From: Symsagittifera roscoffensis
Taxonomy: Eukaryota > Xenacoelomorpha > Acoela > Convolutidae
Direction: 5' to 3'
Length of the DNA: 64,000 nt
NCBI RefSeq assembly: GCF_963678635.1
Contig: NC_087071.1
Span: 4,541,624 to 4,605,623, forward strand
The notes beneath the pieces were generated by a model, which worked only from the letters and a program-made list of their open reading frames with translations, had not been told where the DNA came from and searched no databases. Shown here in pieces: positions 31,691 through 44,100 of the stretch (the first letter of the stretch is position 1; each line of letters begins with the position of its first letter). The position numbers and the translations under genes are program-made.

Positions 31691-32810
31691 TGTCGCGGAA
31701 TCCGCAACATTGGTCTATTTCATTGATATTCTTTGCTGTTTTGGATTCCATAAAAAATACCTAAAACACTGTAAAATCGCTCCAAAATAGTCGAAATTGC
31801 GGAATCCGCAACCGTATTTCTGGAATCCAGAACAGTTTGTGGAAACCACAAGAAAATAAAAAGGCTTGCGTATAGTTGAACTGAGCTGTTGCGGAATCCG
31901 CAACTATAAGCGGAATCTGCAAATTGTAAGTGGAATCCGCAAATTGTAAGTGAAAACCACGTTTTGTTTGCGGATTCCGTTTACGTATACGTATGTGTAG
32001 TAGCATTTAAAATAATATCTTTTAGAATATAAATTTCCTTGAGAATATTACATTCAGAGCTCTAATTTTGTTTAATAATTGTGAGTTAGCTATTCAGAAG
32101 AATGATCTCATCCTAAAAATTATCTAAAAGGAACTCACGCTCCCAAATACTGAACTAATTCGGCGATATCTCTTCAGGACTCTGTCGTCTCATCCCAAAA
32201 ACTTTTTTCAAAGTTTGAAAAACTTTGAACTCACGCTCCCAAAATTTGAATCTCAAATACAAAATCCCAATTACTGAATCTCAAATACTAAACCCAAATA
32301 CTGACCTAATTCGGCGATATGTCAACCCAATAAAGAATCTCAATTATCGAAACAATTGACCCAATTACCGAAATAACCCAAAGACTTTATTCGGTGTTGT
32401 GATTCCAAAACTATGATCTCAAAAACTGCTTGAAAATACTTAATTGGGACATTTATCGACTTAGTTAACCAAGGTTTAAGATTTGTTCGTGGATTCCACT
32501 GACAACGGTTAAGTCCTTGCTTTTAAATTCCGCAAGTGAAAATGCAAGTTCAGTAACAAACAAATTTCTGAATTTCTTTACAGTTTGCGGAATCCGCTTA
32601 CATTTGCGGAATTCCACTTACATTTTGCGGAATCCACTTAGAGCTGCGGAATCCAAAACAGCTAGCTATATTTGCTTGTTGCGGAATCCGGCGGAACAAA
32701 ATAAAAGTGCCGACAAAATTTACGTTACAAATGTATGTACGCGGAATCCACGTAATTCTTATAAGTGGAATCCATCATGGATACTTGTGTCTGGAATCCA
32801 GGAACATACA
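31690..32810. repeat. Cluster of short GGAATCC-centred palindromes
   Basis: About 19 occurrences of a (T)GCGGAATCCGC(A)-type motif or half-mutated variants (CTGGAATCCAG, GTGGAATCCAC) are spread irregularly over two blocks, 31,690-31,985 and 32,480-32,810. They are separated by sequence with direct repeats of ATTCGGCGATAT and ACTCACGCTCCCAAA. Each is an 11-13 bp near-palindrome, and the spacing is not constant, so this is not an ordinary satellite or a CRISPR array. Short frames across it are by-products. Confidence 0.75.
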
Positions 32811-33239
32811 GAAATTGTGCGCCTATCCAGTGCACAGTTTGACCTCGTAATAAAGTGTAAAGATACGATTTTGATTCAAAAAACATTTTGGTCTTATAAA
32901 CTTTGTGAAAGTTTATGACTAGCAATTGCATGACTACAAATTGTATGAATAATAGTTTTTAAGGAGTAAATTGTTTTTAATTTGAGTTTTTCTGTGAAAA
33001 TAAACTTCCAATCAATGTTTCCATTAGTTGAATTATTAGAACCAGTAAAATTGAACAGATGACATTAGTTTCCTGGTTAATAAAAATCGGCTCCTTTCAA
33101 ATTGTAAACATCAAGTTCCAAGGCGGGTTGTCTTTCAGATTTATTGGTGTCATCTTCATATCCATATTCTGGTGACTTCACATGAGAATTAACTACAACA
33201 GCTAGAACATATCCTAAAAGAAACATCCATGCTACTTAA
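32811..33239. other. AT-rich noncoding sequence
   Basis: No gene or repeat recognised. Confidence 0.4.
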
Positions 33240-34740
33240 CTGATGTCTATTGAGCGCGTTTCAAAAGTTCTTTGCTCTACGCAATCATGCCTGGGTCTCC
33301 GATAAGATGAGCGGGATCCACGAATACATATGATCGAAGATGTGAAAAGCGCAAATCCAGTACGACATCAAATCCACCAAAGCACTTGACTATACAAAGT
33401 GATTTCTTTTTTCTCACTGATCACCAAAGCAAGTCTTTTGTAAAATATGGTAGCAAGTTTGCCCATGCCTCCTGTGCACGAAAGATCAAGATTTGAGAAT
33501 GAACTATGTTCAACTTCTCTGATGCGTTGGTCATAGCATCTCTTTTTTTCTACTTCGTGCTTCCTGTACACACTTGGCAGAGTACCAGAGGTTGATTGTA
33601 CACTCTTACACCGAAGATTGCCTCCCCAGACTGCATTAGCTGAAATATCAAGCCGCTCTTCATCGCAACTAATTGACATTCTGAAAGCCAAAAGCTCGCC
33701 AGATAACTGCTCTTCGACATTTGGGCAAACTTCGATGAACTTTTCTGCTGTTATATCTCTCACTTCATTATGCCGAATAACTGGGAAGCCTCCAGTAGGC
33801 GTAGACAAGCAATGTTGAACCGAGAACGTTTTTCCACAAACACAATGAGAATGTGACATCTTTCAGCGGCCAATTATATCGCATGCACAATGCATCCCTA
33901 AACGCTGCTTTACTCGTGCAAAAACCAAGTTCTTCTAACGGCAACGTTGTGAGCCAGTTTGACGCTCCTCTTTCGTTAGCCAGTTCAAATGCTCTTGAGT
34001 CTGGTGTAATGACAAGCGATTGCACCACAACATCGTTCTTTCTTTCCGCGCGCCGTTTGTTTTCCTTCTGTATTTCAGTAGATGCTCGTTTCTGCCTACT
34101 TGCAACTTCGTCTAAATCAGTATCGCCCGACAAAATTTTCTCAACCAGAGGTTTACAGAGTCTCTCAGAGTCTTTGAACTTCTGAGCGGCGTCTGTTTCT
34201 GGATTGATGATGTTCAAACCACCCAGTCTTGCCGAAGGCTCTAGCATATATCTTTCATTGTCTTCTTGTGATACTCTACCAGTCAGCTTTGGCAAAAACT
34301 GCGTTCTGATTTTGTTTTCCAGTTTGGTGAGGTTGCTTTTAATTTCATCTTGGCTAAAATCGATTATCTCACCATGGAATTCCATTTTGGGGTGAATACG
34401 CTGCAAAAGCACAGTGGGGCTGTCTCAGCGATGTGAGGTAAACTGTCTAACTCACTTATCTATCCATCTGACGTTTTTAGAACATGTTGAATGAATTTTT
34501 TGGATCCAATCGGGCATAACAAATATTTGTGTCCCTCTACCAAAATTGTTATACAACTCTCAGAGAAAGCACGCTCTGCAAAATCCAAGTGTTCACGTTT
34601 AACAACAAGCTTAGTGTTGGAAGCATTCGGGAAATATCCATACTCCGGTTCGAATTCTCTCAACGCTTCTCCCACCATGACTTCAGTTGTTCAAGTTTCC
34701 TACCTACAGCTGAGTTATCTGCATGTCAAAATTGCTTTTG
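33240..34740 (-). pseudogene. Degenerate retrotransposon reverse-transcriptase-type ORF (C-terminal part)
   Basis: Read on the minus strand, pieces follow in the expected order with frame changes between them: WWEK and YGYFPNASNTKLVVKREHL (34,720-34,600), then a piece with RLGGLNIINPETDAAQKF, SNWLTTLPLEELGFCTSKA and FRDALCMRYNWPL (34,412-33,860), then CVCGKTFSVQHCLSTPTGGF, GGFPVIRHNEVRDITAE and QRIREVEHSSF (33,850-33,400). This is the region after the polymerase core in a family of retrotransposon proteins common in aquatic invertebrates: thumb, a Cys/His module and a possible nuclease-like end. At least two frameshifts and a stop make it non-functional. The RT active-site region itself is missing. 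Confidence 0.7.
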
Positions 34741-36040
34741 AATAGTAGCAGTATGAAAATGTATAACTAGTCGTTTGTATGACTAGCCTTTATATGAAAC
34801 TGATATGGGTAACGATTAGTTTCGAAAACATCAGCTGTCGGTTTTCAACTATGATAGTCCTCATATTTAATTTAAAATAATTCAAGTTCCAGATTAAAAA
34901 GCTATCAACACAATTTTCATGTTATAAATATGACTAGCATTTTTTGATGAGCTCGATGTATGATTTCGTATGAGTAGGTTTTTTCTTGCGTTTTGTTTAA
35001 CTCGATTATGATATATATCACAGAAAATAACCTTTACTTGAGCATTCAAGGTCGACCCCAGACTTTCTAGCAAAAAGTATTGCTATGCACATAAATCTTA
35101 TAGCTTTTGTGAAAGCTATTTTATCATTCAATTTATTACTCAAGTAAAACTGCTTAAAGAAGCTGCTTTATGTAACGTCTATCATTGGACGGAAACAAGG
35201 ATGATTGACACCGCTCCACGAAAAAATATATTTACTTTTCTCAAAAGATTGACTTTTCGTTTGTCACCTAGAAGAACTTACAATCTCTCGGAACAAGTTT
35301 CTGTATTTTCAAGAAGCTACTGTTTTTTCGAGCAATTTTGTTTTACGCACATAAGCTAAGACCTATTATCGTTTTTACAACTCGCTAGCTGACTTTTATC
35401 TAGGCAATAATTTAACATGAGAAGGTTACATGTACATAAAGTTTCAACAAAAAATAGAATAGCATGTGACTTCAAAAATCTAAATTTAATGGTTGTTTAC
35501 ATTGCAAGGATCACAAAAATTGGCCTTGAGCTGAAACGTTTCATAATCTTTTTTGAAGAACTTTTGAGGAATTGGCGTTTTTCTACAAACTTGAAAACAA
35601 GTCTGTACAACAAAAAAGTCTTAATCCTGCAGCCATGATGTTTAGTTGGTATTTTGCACAAAATAACATTTGAATACTGGAAAAATTTTTGAATAGACTC
35701 CATACTTTTTGTCGAAAGTCTTGCCTAATTTTTAGAACTTGTTAAGACACAATACTAAAAAGAAAATTGGATTTTGCTGGAGAGCACAGATCACATCTCT
35801 AGAGATTGAAAGTTAATTAACAAACAAACTGAAACTTATTCAAACGAATTAGATAGAGCCATCCTTAGAAAAAAGCAATATTGGTCTTACTGAATGATAA
35901 ATACGTGGTATTTGATGTTCCGTATTACAAATAAAGGTTTACCATTAGAAAACTAAAATTTGAAGAATAGATGAATTTATCTACAATCCGACGTTGAAAA
36001 AACAGCGGCACCGTTTTTTGTTTGCCGATGATATTTGTTT
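34741..36040. other. AT-rich noncoding sequence left of the 18.9-kb element
   Basis: No gene. A diverged piece of the 1.1-kb array monomer lies at about 35,740-35,960 (TTTTGCTGGAGAGCACAGAT). Short frames at 35,417 and 35,497 lie on both strands of the same stretch and look random. Confidence 0.45.
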
Positions 36041-36044
36041 AATG
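36041..36044. repeat. Target-site duplication, left copy (AATG)
   Basis: Directly before the 5' LTR. The same four bases follow the 3' LTR at 54,944-54,947. Confidence 0.85.
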
Positions 36045-36452
36045 TGGAACCTGATCTAAACTATATTTTATGATTGGATAAATTAAATGTTTTACCAATG
36101 TAAAGTATTTAATATTAACCAATCATGATCCATCTAACTAACAACCCACTTATTTGTAAGTGCTGAAGTTACTTGTAATTTCAGCACCAGAGAGATTTGA
36201 ATTTAACTTAGAAATTAGTTGGACTCTCCCGAGCACTTCAGCAGCCGCAATAAACCAGTATACCCTAGATCTATTGAGCCTAGCAGAGACTAGTTAAACA
36301 ACCTGAGACTAGATAGTATAAGAGTAAGATTAGGATCGGTATTAGACTAAGAAGTTGCACGAATCTATCCGGCCGAAAATAAGATAGCGTGACGAGCAGA
36401 CGGTGTACCCTATCCGAAATTACTCTATGAGTTACACCTCGGTCCTAACTCA
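36045..36452 (+). repeat. 5' LTR (408 bp)
   Basis: Starts TGGAACCTGATC and ends CCTAACTCA. Contains a TATATTTTAT stretch and an inverted CCAAT (ATTGG) near the start, an AATAAA at 36,249-36,254 and a GC-richer 3' third. It matches the 3' LTR at 407 of 408 positions by eye. Confidence 0.92.
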
Positions 36453-36454
36453 TC

Positions 36455-36472
36455 TGGTGCGACCATAAGTCT
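36455..36472 (+). promoter_or_regulatory. Putative tRNA primer-binding site
   Basis: TGGTGCGACCATAAGTCT begins two bases after the 5' LTR with the TGG complementary to a tRNA CCA end. The first ten bases imply an acceptor end of GGTCGCACCA. I do not assign the tRNA. Confidence 0.6.
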
Positions 36473-37703
36473 CGAACAAGACCTTACTAGATTAGAATTA
36501 ACCAAAAATAGATTAGAAATTAGACAAAAACATTTACAAAATGTTATACGACAATAATTTAATTGAAATGTCTCTCCGACTCAATAGATCCGAGCCAATA
36601 TTCCGAACCATAATAGAACTACCCGGAATTGGAAGAAGACATCGAACCAAAGACGACATACGACAAAGTAGAAACTTGCCGTATAGTTATATGATAGTTC
36701 GGCAAAAGCCAGAACAAACTTTTATATTTCGAATACTACTTGCAATGAATTTAGATTTCCATTTGCAAACATAAAACCTTGAAGTTAATCTTCAAAATCA
36801 TTTCAGGCGCTAAACAAAATTAATATTATACAATAACGATTGATAAAAAGATCTAAGATCGTTTTCCTAAAATTCTGCAGTATTATACAAAACATGTTTG
36901 AAAAATATTTATTGGAAAATAAAAATAAAAATTAGCAGCATGACAATAAATGGTTAGTAATCATAAATCATCTTGTTGTTCCAGCTTCATCACCTAAAAC
37001 ATAACAGCAATCATCAACTCACTAATATCATCAAAACACTAAATCTTTCCTTTACACACATTTAAAATTTTATTAAAACTTAAAGTCACTTAATTTTAAA
37101 ACCAGATCATCAAGGCTTATCCTTGGATCTTAAATCATTTTCTACTTAATTAAATTTCAAATTTGATCATCAAGGCTTATCCTTGGATCAAACAGAACAA
37201 CTTTGTTCTCCCCCACCCACTTAATTAGTGTCTAACGACCTCAAACGTCGATTCACTACCCAACCCTTTCTAAAAACCCAGGACTAATAGAAATTTTTAC
37301 ACAAAACTAATCATTCAAATTAGGATAAACAGTGAAGAACTTCGGTTATTCATCCTTCACTTGACCCCCCCTCTTACCAGACCCAGGATAAATCTTAGAC
37401 TTAGTAAGTTTAAAATAGTATCTAACGAACTACTCGCGTTCTAATTATACCTGAACCTTGTGGATCGATTTACTATTCTCCAACCCTTGAACACAATCAC
37501 TACCCCTAAGTAAGATTAAGTAAGTTAACACCTTAACTTATACTAGTCACGAGAAAGTAAAAATCATTCTTCGGAATCGATATACTTTTCTCTCCAACCC
37601 TGAACAAAAGACCCAGGTTAAGCTAACCAAAAAATCGTAAGAACTAACAGTTTAAGAAAATAGAAATCATTTAACAACCTTTGCATCCGTCATCCTAAAC
37701 CTT
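36473..37703 (+). other. Long 5' leader with repeated hairpins
   Basis: 1.2 kb before the first long ORF. A 77-codon frame at 36,541-36,774 opens the leader but has no recognisable features. From about 36,955 to 37,703 there is no ATG at all. Three loosely repeated segments contain CGATT-ACT-CC-ACCCT and ACCCAGG(A/T). A plausible 3' splice site (TTGTTGTTCCAG, AG at 36,983-36,984) lies at the start of the ATG-free part. Confidence 0.5.
37105..37189 (+). repeat. Two exact copies of a 25-nt hairpin motif
   Basis: Copies at 37,105-37,129 and 37,165-37,189, 60 bp apart. Each folds as GATC / AAGG - CTTAT - CCTT / GATC. Position in the leader suggests an RNA element for packaging, dimerisation or translation; this is inference. 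Confidence 0.7.
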
Positions 37704-38171
37704 ATGTCATTTAAAAACCTAGGAAATAAACAAACAATCATTTTACACAATTGTGAAATAGACAACAAAAAATACGACCTTGTAATCACACCTCATACAC
37801 AAACAGTTGGATACATTCGAACAAAACGACAAACACTAAAGAGAAAAATAATAACTAAACAAAGACAAATAACACGAAAAAGATTTTCAAAAAATCGAAA
37901 CGCATTTTCAGAATCAGAAACCAACAGTTTAGACGAACTTTACAAACTAAAAGAATCAATAGATAAAAATTGCCCACAACACGATCAATTATATTTTTCT
38001 GACTCAGAAACAACTTCAAATTCATCACAAAGAGGAAAAAGAAGAATAAAAAAACAGTATAAACACAAACCAGTACATTTATACAATTGGAATCAACCAA
38101 TTCGACACATTAATAATTACATATTAACAGTCATCGAACGAAAAAATGAGTTCAACGCACACCCCAGGTGA
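37704..38171 (+). CDS. Small basic protein (155 aa) preceding and overlapping gag-pol
   Basis: Very Lys/Arg-rich between residues 40 and 75 (KRQTLKRKIITKQRQITRKR) and again at 118-130, with a Ser/Glu-rich middle (SDSETTSNSS). It contains no Met after the first. It could bind RNA or carry a nuclear signal; no family is recognised. Its last 26 nt overlap the start of gag-pol in another frame. The ATG has a weak context, and there is no other ATG in any frame before the gag-pol ATG at 38,146, which suits leaky scanning to gag-pol. Confidence 0.65.
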   Translation: MSFKNLGNKQTIILHNCEIDNKKYDLVITPHTQTVGYIRTKRQTLKRKIITKQRQITRKRFSKNRNAFSESETNSLDELYKLKESIDKNCPQHDQLYFSDSETTSNSSQRGKRRIKKQYKHKPVHLYNWNQPIRHINNYILTVIERKNEFNAHPR

Positions 38172-41100
38172 CGAAACTCCAGATGATGATGAAATCTTTC
38201 CTTTTATAGTAGATGCAGATACTGATAGAGGACAACACATATTTTGTCAAAATTTACTCGTAAATTTATTTGAACCCGGAATCAGTCCATGTAAAACAGA
38301 GTTCCCCGATGTAAAAATCAAAAGACAAATCATAGATCACTATCTAAAAGATATATGCAACATAACACAACAGTATGGAATCTACTCTATAGAATTCACT
38401 TCCCCAAACCATAATAATAGAACATATACTATTCAAACAGACGATCTTGATTTAGAATTTTCAAAAGTTTTTTCAGAATATATAAAAAGCATCCAATACC
38501 ATAACTCACAAAGAGCAAACTCCATTTTCACCAATGAAGTTTTCGCAATAATATATAGTTATATTTCGATATTAGAAAATGAACTCCCATTAACAAATGT
38601 CTCACCGACAGAAACATCCAAACATTTAAGAGTACGACATGAAATTACACTACTCTCTAGTTATTTAAACATCATTAAAGAAAATTTCACGAAAGATGAC
38701 GTTTCACAACATACTAAACACGATTTACAAAAAATTTTGGCATGGTTCATAATAGATTATTTCACACACAATATTGATTTAATTGCACAAGCAAGAAAAA
38801 ATTTTAGACCCCAAAATTCGAACGATGATACCGCTATCACAGAACAATCAGATTATGTTTGGGACCCCGAATGGTCTCATCCCGCATTTATAAGCTTTCC
38901 ACAATCAATCTCAAGTCAAGCAATAGGTACAATATCTTACATAAGAGATTACGTAAGAGTAATACCATTAACAATCGATGCAACACCATTAAACTATAAT
39001 ACATTTTTACCCGATACACAAAATAATAGTTTAAACTCTACAGTCATACACAACGAAAACCTTAATGGAACTAGGAATCTTACTCAACAAGATATCCAGA
39101 CACCATCACACTTCATAAATGAAGAAATCGTATACACAACAACTACACAACAAAGTATTTCACCAATACGCCCAAATTTAACAACACCAAGAAATACAAA
39201 TCCTTCACAAACACAGGTAACCTTACAATCAACCGTTAAACCTTCGGTTGCCCCTAAATATTCACATATGGATTACCAAACATACAAACCCATGACAATA
39301 CCATCAAAAACACGCAAAACATTCACTAGAAACAACTTTGCAGACCATAATTATAATTATACACATCCATCAAAAACAAATTATCAACCACAAAGGAATT
39401 TTAACCAATATACAAAACCTCGAAACTGGGATAACCCAACAGCCCAATATAATTCCAAAAATTTTCAACCAAATCCTCCACAGGATCGCAGTGAAAATTA
39501 CCCATTTTTTCAACAAAATAAAAATAAAAAACAAACATCTTATCAAATGGATTATTTATCCTCAGATGATGATTTCTTACAACCAGATATATTTGCACAA
39601 AATACTCAAGAATATCGTAGACAAGGAATACAAAAAACACGTACAAATCATAGAAATTTTTCTCCACAATCAATAGATGCACAATATCAACAACCAATTC
39701 AACAACAAAATCCAATTAATATACAATCTTTTCAACCAATTCAACAACAAAATCCAATGACTACACACTCGTATCAACCATCACAAATGCAAAACGAAAT
39801 ACCACTCCCATATTATCTCCAACAACATGAAATAACAAGAAACCAACTTTCAAATTTTTCTCAAATGCCAAATGCAGCAGAATCACTACAAATGACAATG
39901 AATCCATACCTAATGGGTGGATCATCAATAACATCAAACAAACCTTTAATGGTTTTCACAGGAACAGACCCTGAATACTCTGTAGAAGATTATTTAAATG
40001 CAGTAACAGCAAACCTGATTTTAAATATTGGACCTGAACCAATTAATACGCCACTACATCAAAACTGGATACATCGACGCACAGCGTTAATACAAACAAC
40101 CTTAGATGGCGCAGCCCAAAAATGGTTTTCAGTACTACCTCAAGAAATAAAATCAAACTGGAAAAGATTTACACAAGAATTTTCAAAAATGTTTGACTCC
40201 GAAAGAAACAAACAACAACAAAGAGTTTTATGTAATGCAATTCGCAGATTACCAAACGAAACCATCAAGCAAATAGCAGTACGAATCGAAACACTAGTTC
40301 GAAAAGCATACTCATTAAATACACATGACTATAAAAACACAAAGATGACAGAAATCTTAATGATGACCTTAACACCACAATTAAGGAAAATAGCAATAAA
40401 AAAGAGAGCATCCCATCCTTCTTCAATTCGAGAACCCGATTTAGATTTTAGAAAACTAGTAGACAAACTAGAACAAGCAGAAATCACGATGAAACTAGAA
40501 GAAACGGAAAATCTGAAATTACAATACGTTAACAGAATTGAAACGACTCCCACTAATATTAATAATATACAGGAATCAGAAACAGACCTCGTTGAAAAAA
40601 TCACTGAAATACTTAATATTTACGAAAAGAACCCAAACTTTAAAGGCAAACCATCTTTCAAAAAATGGTGTAATTATTGCCGACGATACGGACATAGTAT
40701 TTCCGAATGTAGACAAAAACAGCAAGATAGTCAAAATAAACCTCAAAAATACAAAGAACCAAATAAATCATTCTATCAATACATGAAAAAAGATCAAAAT
40801 CTACCGAACAAAACAGTCCACAGCAACAACAGTTCAGGAAAACCACTACCGAACAATACAAATTATACAAGAAATCAATCACCATATAACTCAAGTTATA
40901 GAGGAAGATCACCAGAACGAAGAAACACGTATAATCCATCACAAAATCACTACAATAGACCAAATAGTAGAAATAACTACTCCAGATCAAATTCAAATAC
41001 ACAACGATTTGTTTCTAGATCTAATTCCCAATCAAGAAATAACTACTATCCAAACAACCAATCACGAAATTCATCATACAATAGGAATAGAAACTACTCC

Positions 41101-44100
41101 TATAATAGAAATAGAAGTTATTCAAACAACCGAAACCAGAATTACCCGAACAATCGATCAAGGAATAACTCATATAATAGATCGAACTATAACAGACCAA
41201 ACAATAACTACCAAAACAGATCGCGAAATAATTCACAAAATCGACACCCAAGTTATAATAATCGTTACAGAAATTATTCCCAATCACCACATAGGAATAA
41301 TAATAACTATAATAATTCTAATAATCGTCATAGAAGTAATACACCTAAACATCAAAGGCAAATCAATCAAATACAATCTAACCCAGAAACAACATCAGAC
41401 CCTCCAGGTATTGATGACACAGTAACTGATGCGTTACAACTCAATCAAATAAACTGTACATCATCAGATTCAGAAAGTGATACTGAAAACACTCTTGCTA
41501 TCAATATGATAAAAGTCGAAAATGACTATGAATCTGTCATATATGAACAACCCTTTCCATCACATATATATGAAAATCAATCAGAATTTCTTCAAAATAA
41601 TTACACTACACCCATAAATTCCACACCAACGACGCAAGAAACAAACGAGATAAACACTACAAATCAAACCAATAGAAATACCAAAACAAAATGCTTGAAT
41701 ACAAACCACATTTATCAAAATATACAAAAAGAACAACCCAAAGAAAAAATTTGGACAATACCATTTCTCTTAGAAAGCCCAAGAAATAAAGAATTTCAAC
41801 CACCAGACCTTGAAATAGATTTTTTAATTGATTCAGGAGCAGAATCAAACATAATAAACATTCCCACATGGAATGAAATAAAAACTTTACATCCAAAGCT
41901 AACACCTCTTGAAACCTCCAGTAAGCTAGCAACAGCACAAGGATCAACATTGATAAACTACGGAAAAATCCAATTATTTCTCCTCCCTACCAGAACAATG
42001 GAGCAAAGCAAAATTTTAAATAAGCCATTTAAACAAATATTTCATATCACTGATATTAAATATAATATCATTGGTATACCATTTATTTCAAAGTATATAC
42101 CAACAATTAACATACTAAATAGTAAAATATTAATCAAAGATAAATATACAAAAACAAAAGAAACATCATTAACATTTTTTCAAAGATTAAATAAACAACC
42201 ACCATTCTTTTCAAAATTTTATCCGATATTTAACCAACAAAGAAAACACCTGAAACCACTATCAGGAAACATCTATAATTTCTCAATAAAACAAGTTCAT
42301 CAATATGATAAAGAACAAAACAAACAAAAATTTTATATGTCAGATTTTGAATTCAAACCTATTCATAAATTTTTCAAAATCACAATCTCTTCAATAAAAT
42401 ATTTGAAAAATTCGAATTCAGATATTATTTCCTTACATGTTTATAACAACACACCTTACCAAGTAACATTACCTTTAGGACTTTTAGGATATTGTGAAAC
42501 TAACGCTACAATATCACCAATACACGAAAAAGCCTATCGCGTAAGTAATATACTCCAATTACTAGATATTTGCCAGTCTACAATTCTTAATGAAGAATTA
42601 TCTATAAATAATATAATAAGTAACGAAAACAGAAATACGGATTATTTCACAAAAACTCCATATTTCAAACCTACATTCAACATAAGTAACTACACAGCAG
42701 ACCAACAGAAATTTTTAACAATGTTTAATTTCCAACATTCACAAATAACACAAGACGAATTCGAAAAGTTAGCCAAACAGCTAATTCAATATTCATCAGT
42801 CTATGCAACATCAAAATTCGATGTTGGCAAAATCAGTTCATCACTACATCTCCCATTAAAACCAGACGCAGTTTTCAAAAAACAAAGAGCAAGTAAAGTA
42901 CCAATTCACTTACATGATAAAGTAAACAGATTACTCGATATTTTAGAACAATACAACATTATATCACCGGTTAATAAAGAGGAACAACCAAAAGGCAACA
43001 CATTCATCAACCCCGTTATCATTCTAGCTAAAGGAGAATCATTAAAAATCGTTCTCGACGCTAGATACCTCAATTCACTCATAGATGAATCAAAATGTAA
43101 TTGGCCCATTGAACCAATACAAGTTATTTTAACAAAAATAAACGGCAAATACTTTACAACCGCCGATATGAATAGTGCATACAATCAAATGCCACTAGAT
43201 GAACAATCACGACGTTTGACACAATTTGTTATCGGAAACCAACAATATGAATTCAACCGCTTATTCTATGGAATATCCATAGGACCAGCAGCATTTTCAG
43301 CCTTTATGAGCAAAATTTTTAGACCACTAATACTCAAGAAAAACGCAATCACCTATTTAGACGATGTTTTTATGCAATCACAAACAAAAGACGAAATGTT
43401 CAAAGTTTTAGAAACATATCACCAAATACTTCAGAATGAAAATCTGAAGGCCGCCCCCGATAAATCACACTTCTTTTTGACAAGAGTTAAATTCTTAGGA
43501 CATAACATAGAAAGAAAAACAATCACTCCACTGAAATCACGCATTGACGCTATTCAAAAACTTCAACCACCAACAAATAAAAAGAAAATCCAAGAGTTCC
43601 TTGGAATGTTAAACTTTTTAAGTAAATATGTTTATAAAATGCAATTATATCTACGACCATTTTATAACATCCTTAGACAACAAAACAACTTTGAATGGAA
43701 TACAGAACATCAAACACGATTCGAAGAAATAAAGAAACTTTTAACTGAACAAATTTCAAACACAATTCCAGACCCTGATCAACCATTTTATGCAATGTGC
43801 GATGCTTCGAACTTTGGCATCGGTGCAGCACTATTACAATCACATAATGGTACAAACAAAATGAACCTTATATCCGCAAACTCCCGATTATTCACTCAAG
43901 CAGAGCTACGACTCTCAACCCTAATGAGAGAATGTACAGCCATAATATATACACTGACAGAATATGAATTTCTGATACTTGGATCAAAACATCCCACAGT
44001 TTTATTCACAGACCACAAACCAATCATTTTTCTTTTTACACAAAAATCTAACCCAAACCACCGAGTTTACAGATTTCAATTAATTCTAATGAAGTTTCCA

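Noticed and set aside
31690-32810. CRISPR array
   Set aside because: Motifs are 11-13 bp palindromes at irregular spacing in eukaryotic-type DNA; there are no constant-length spacers or cas genes.
32517-32918. 133-codon frame over the palindrome cluster
   Set aside because: Reading of the repeated GGAATCC motif; repetitive Arg-Asn-Pro pattern without family features.
36541-36774. 77-codon frame in the leader as a gene
   Set aside because: No recognisable features and upstream of the ATG-free leader. Noted only as a possible upstream ORF.
41009-41425. 138-codon frame inside gag-pol
   Set aside because: Out-of-frame reading of the low-complexity Asn/Arg/Ser segment.
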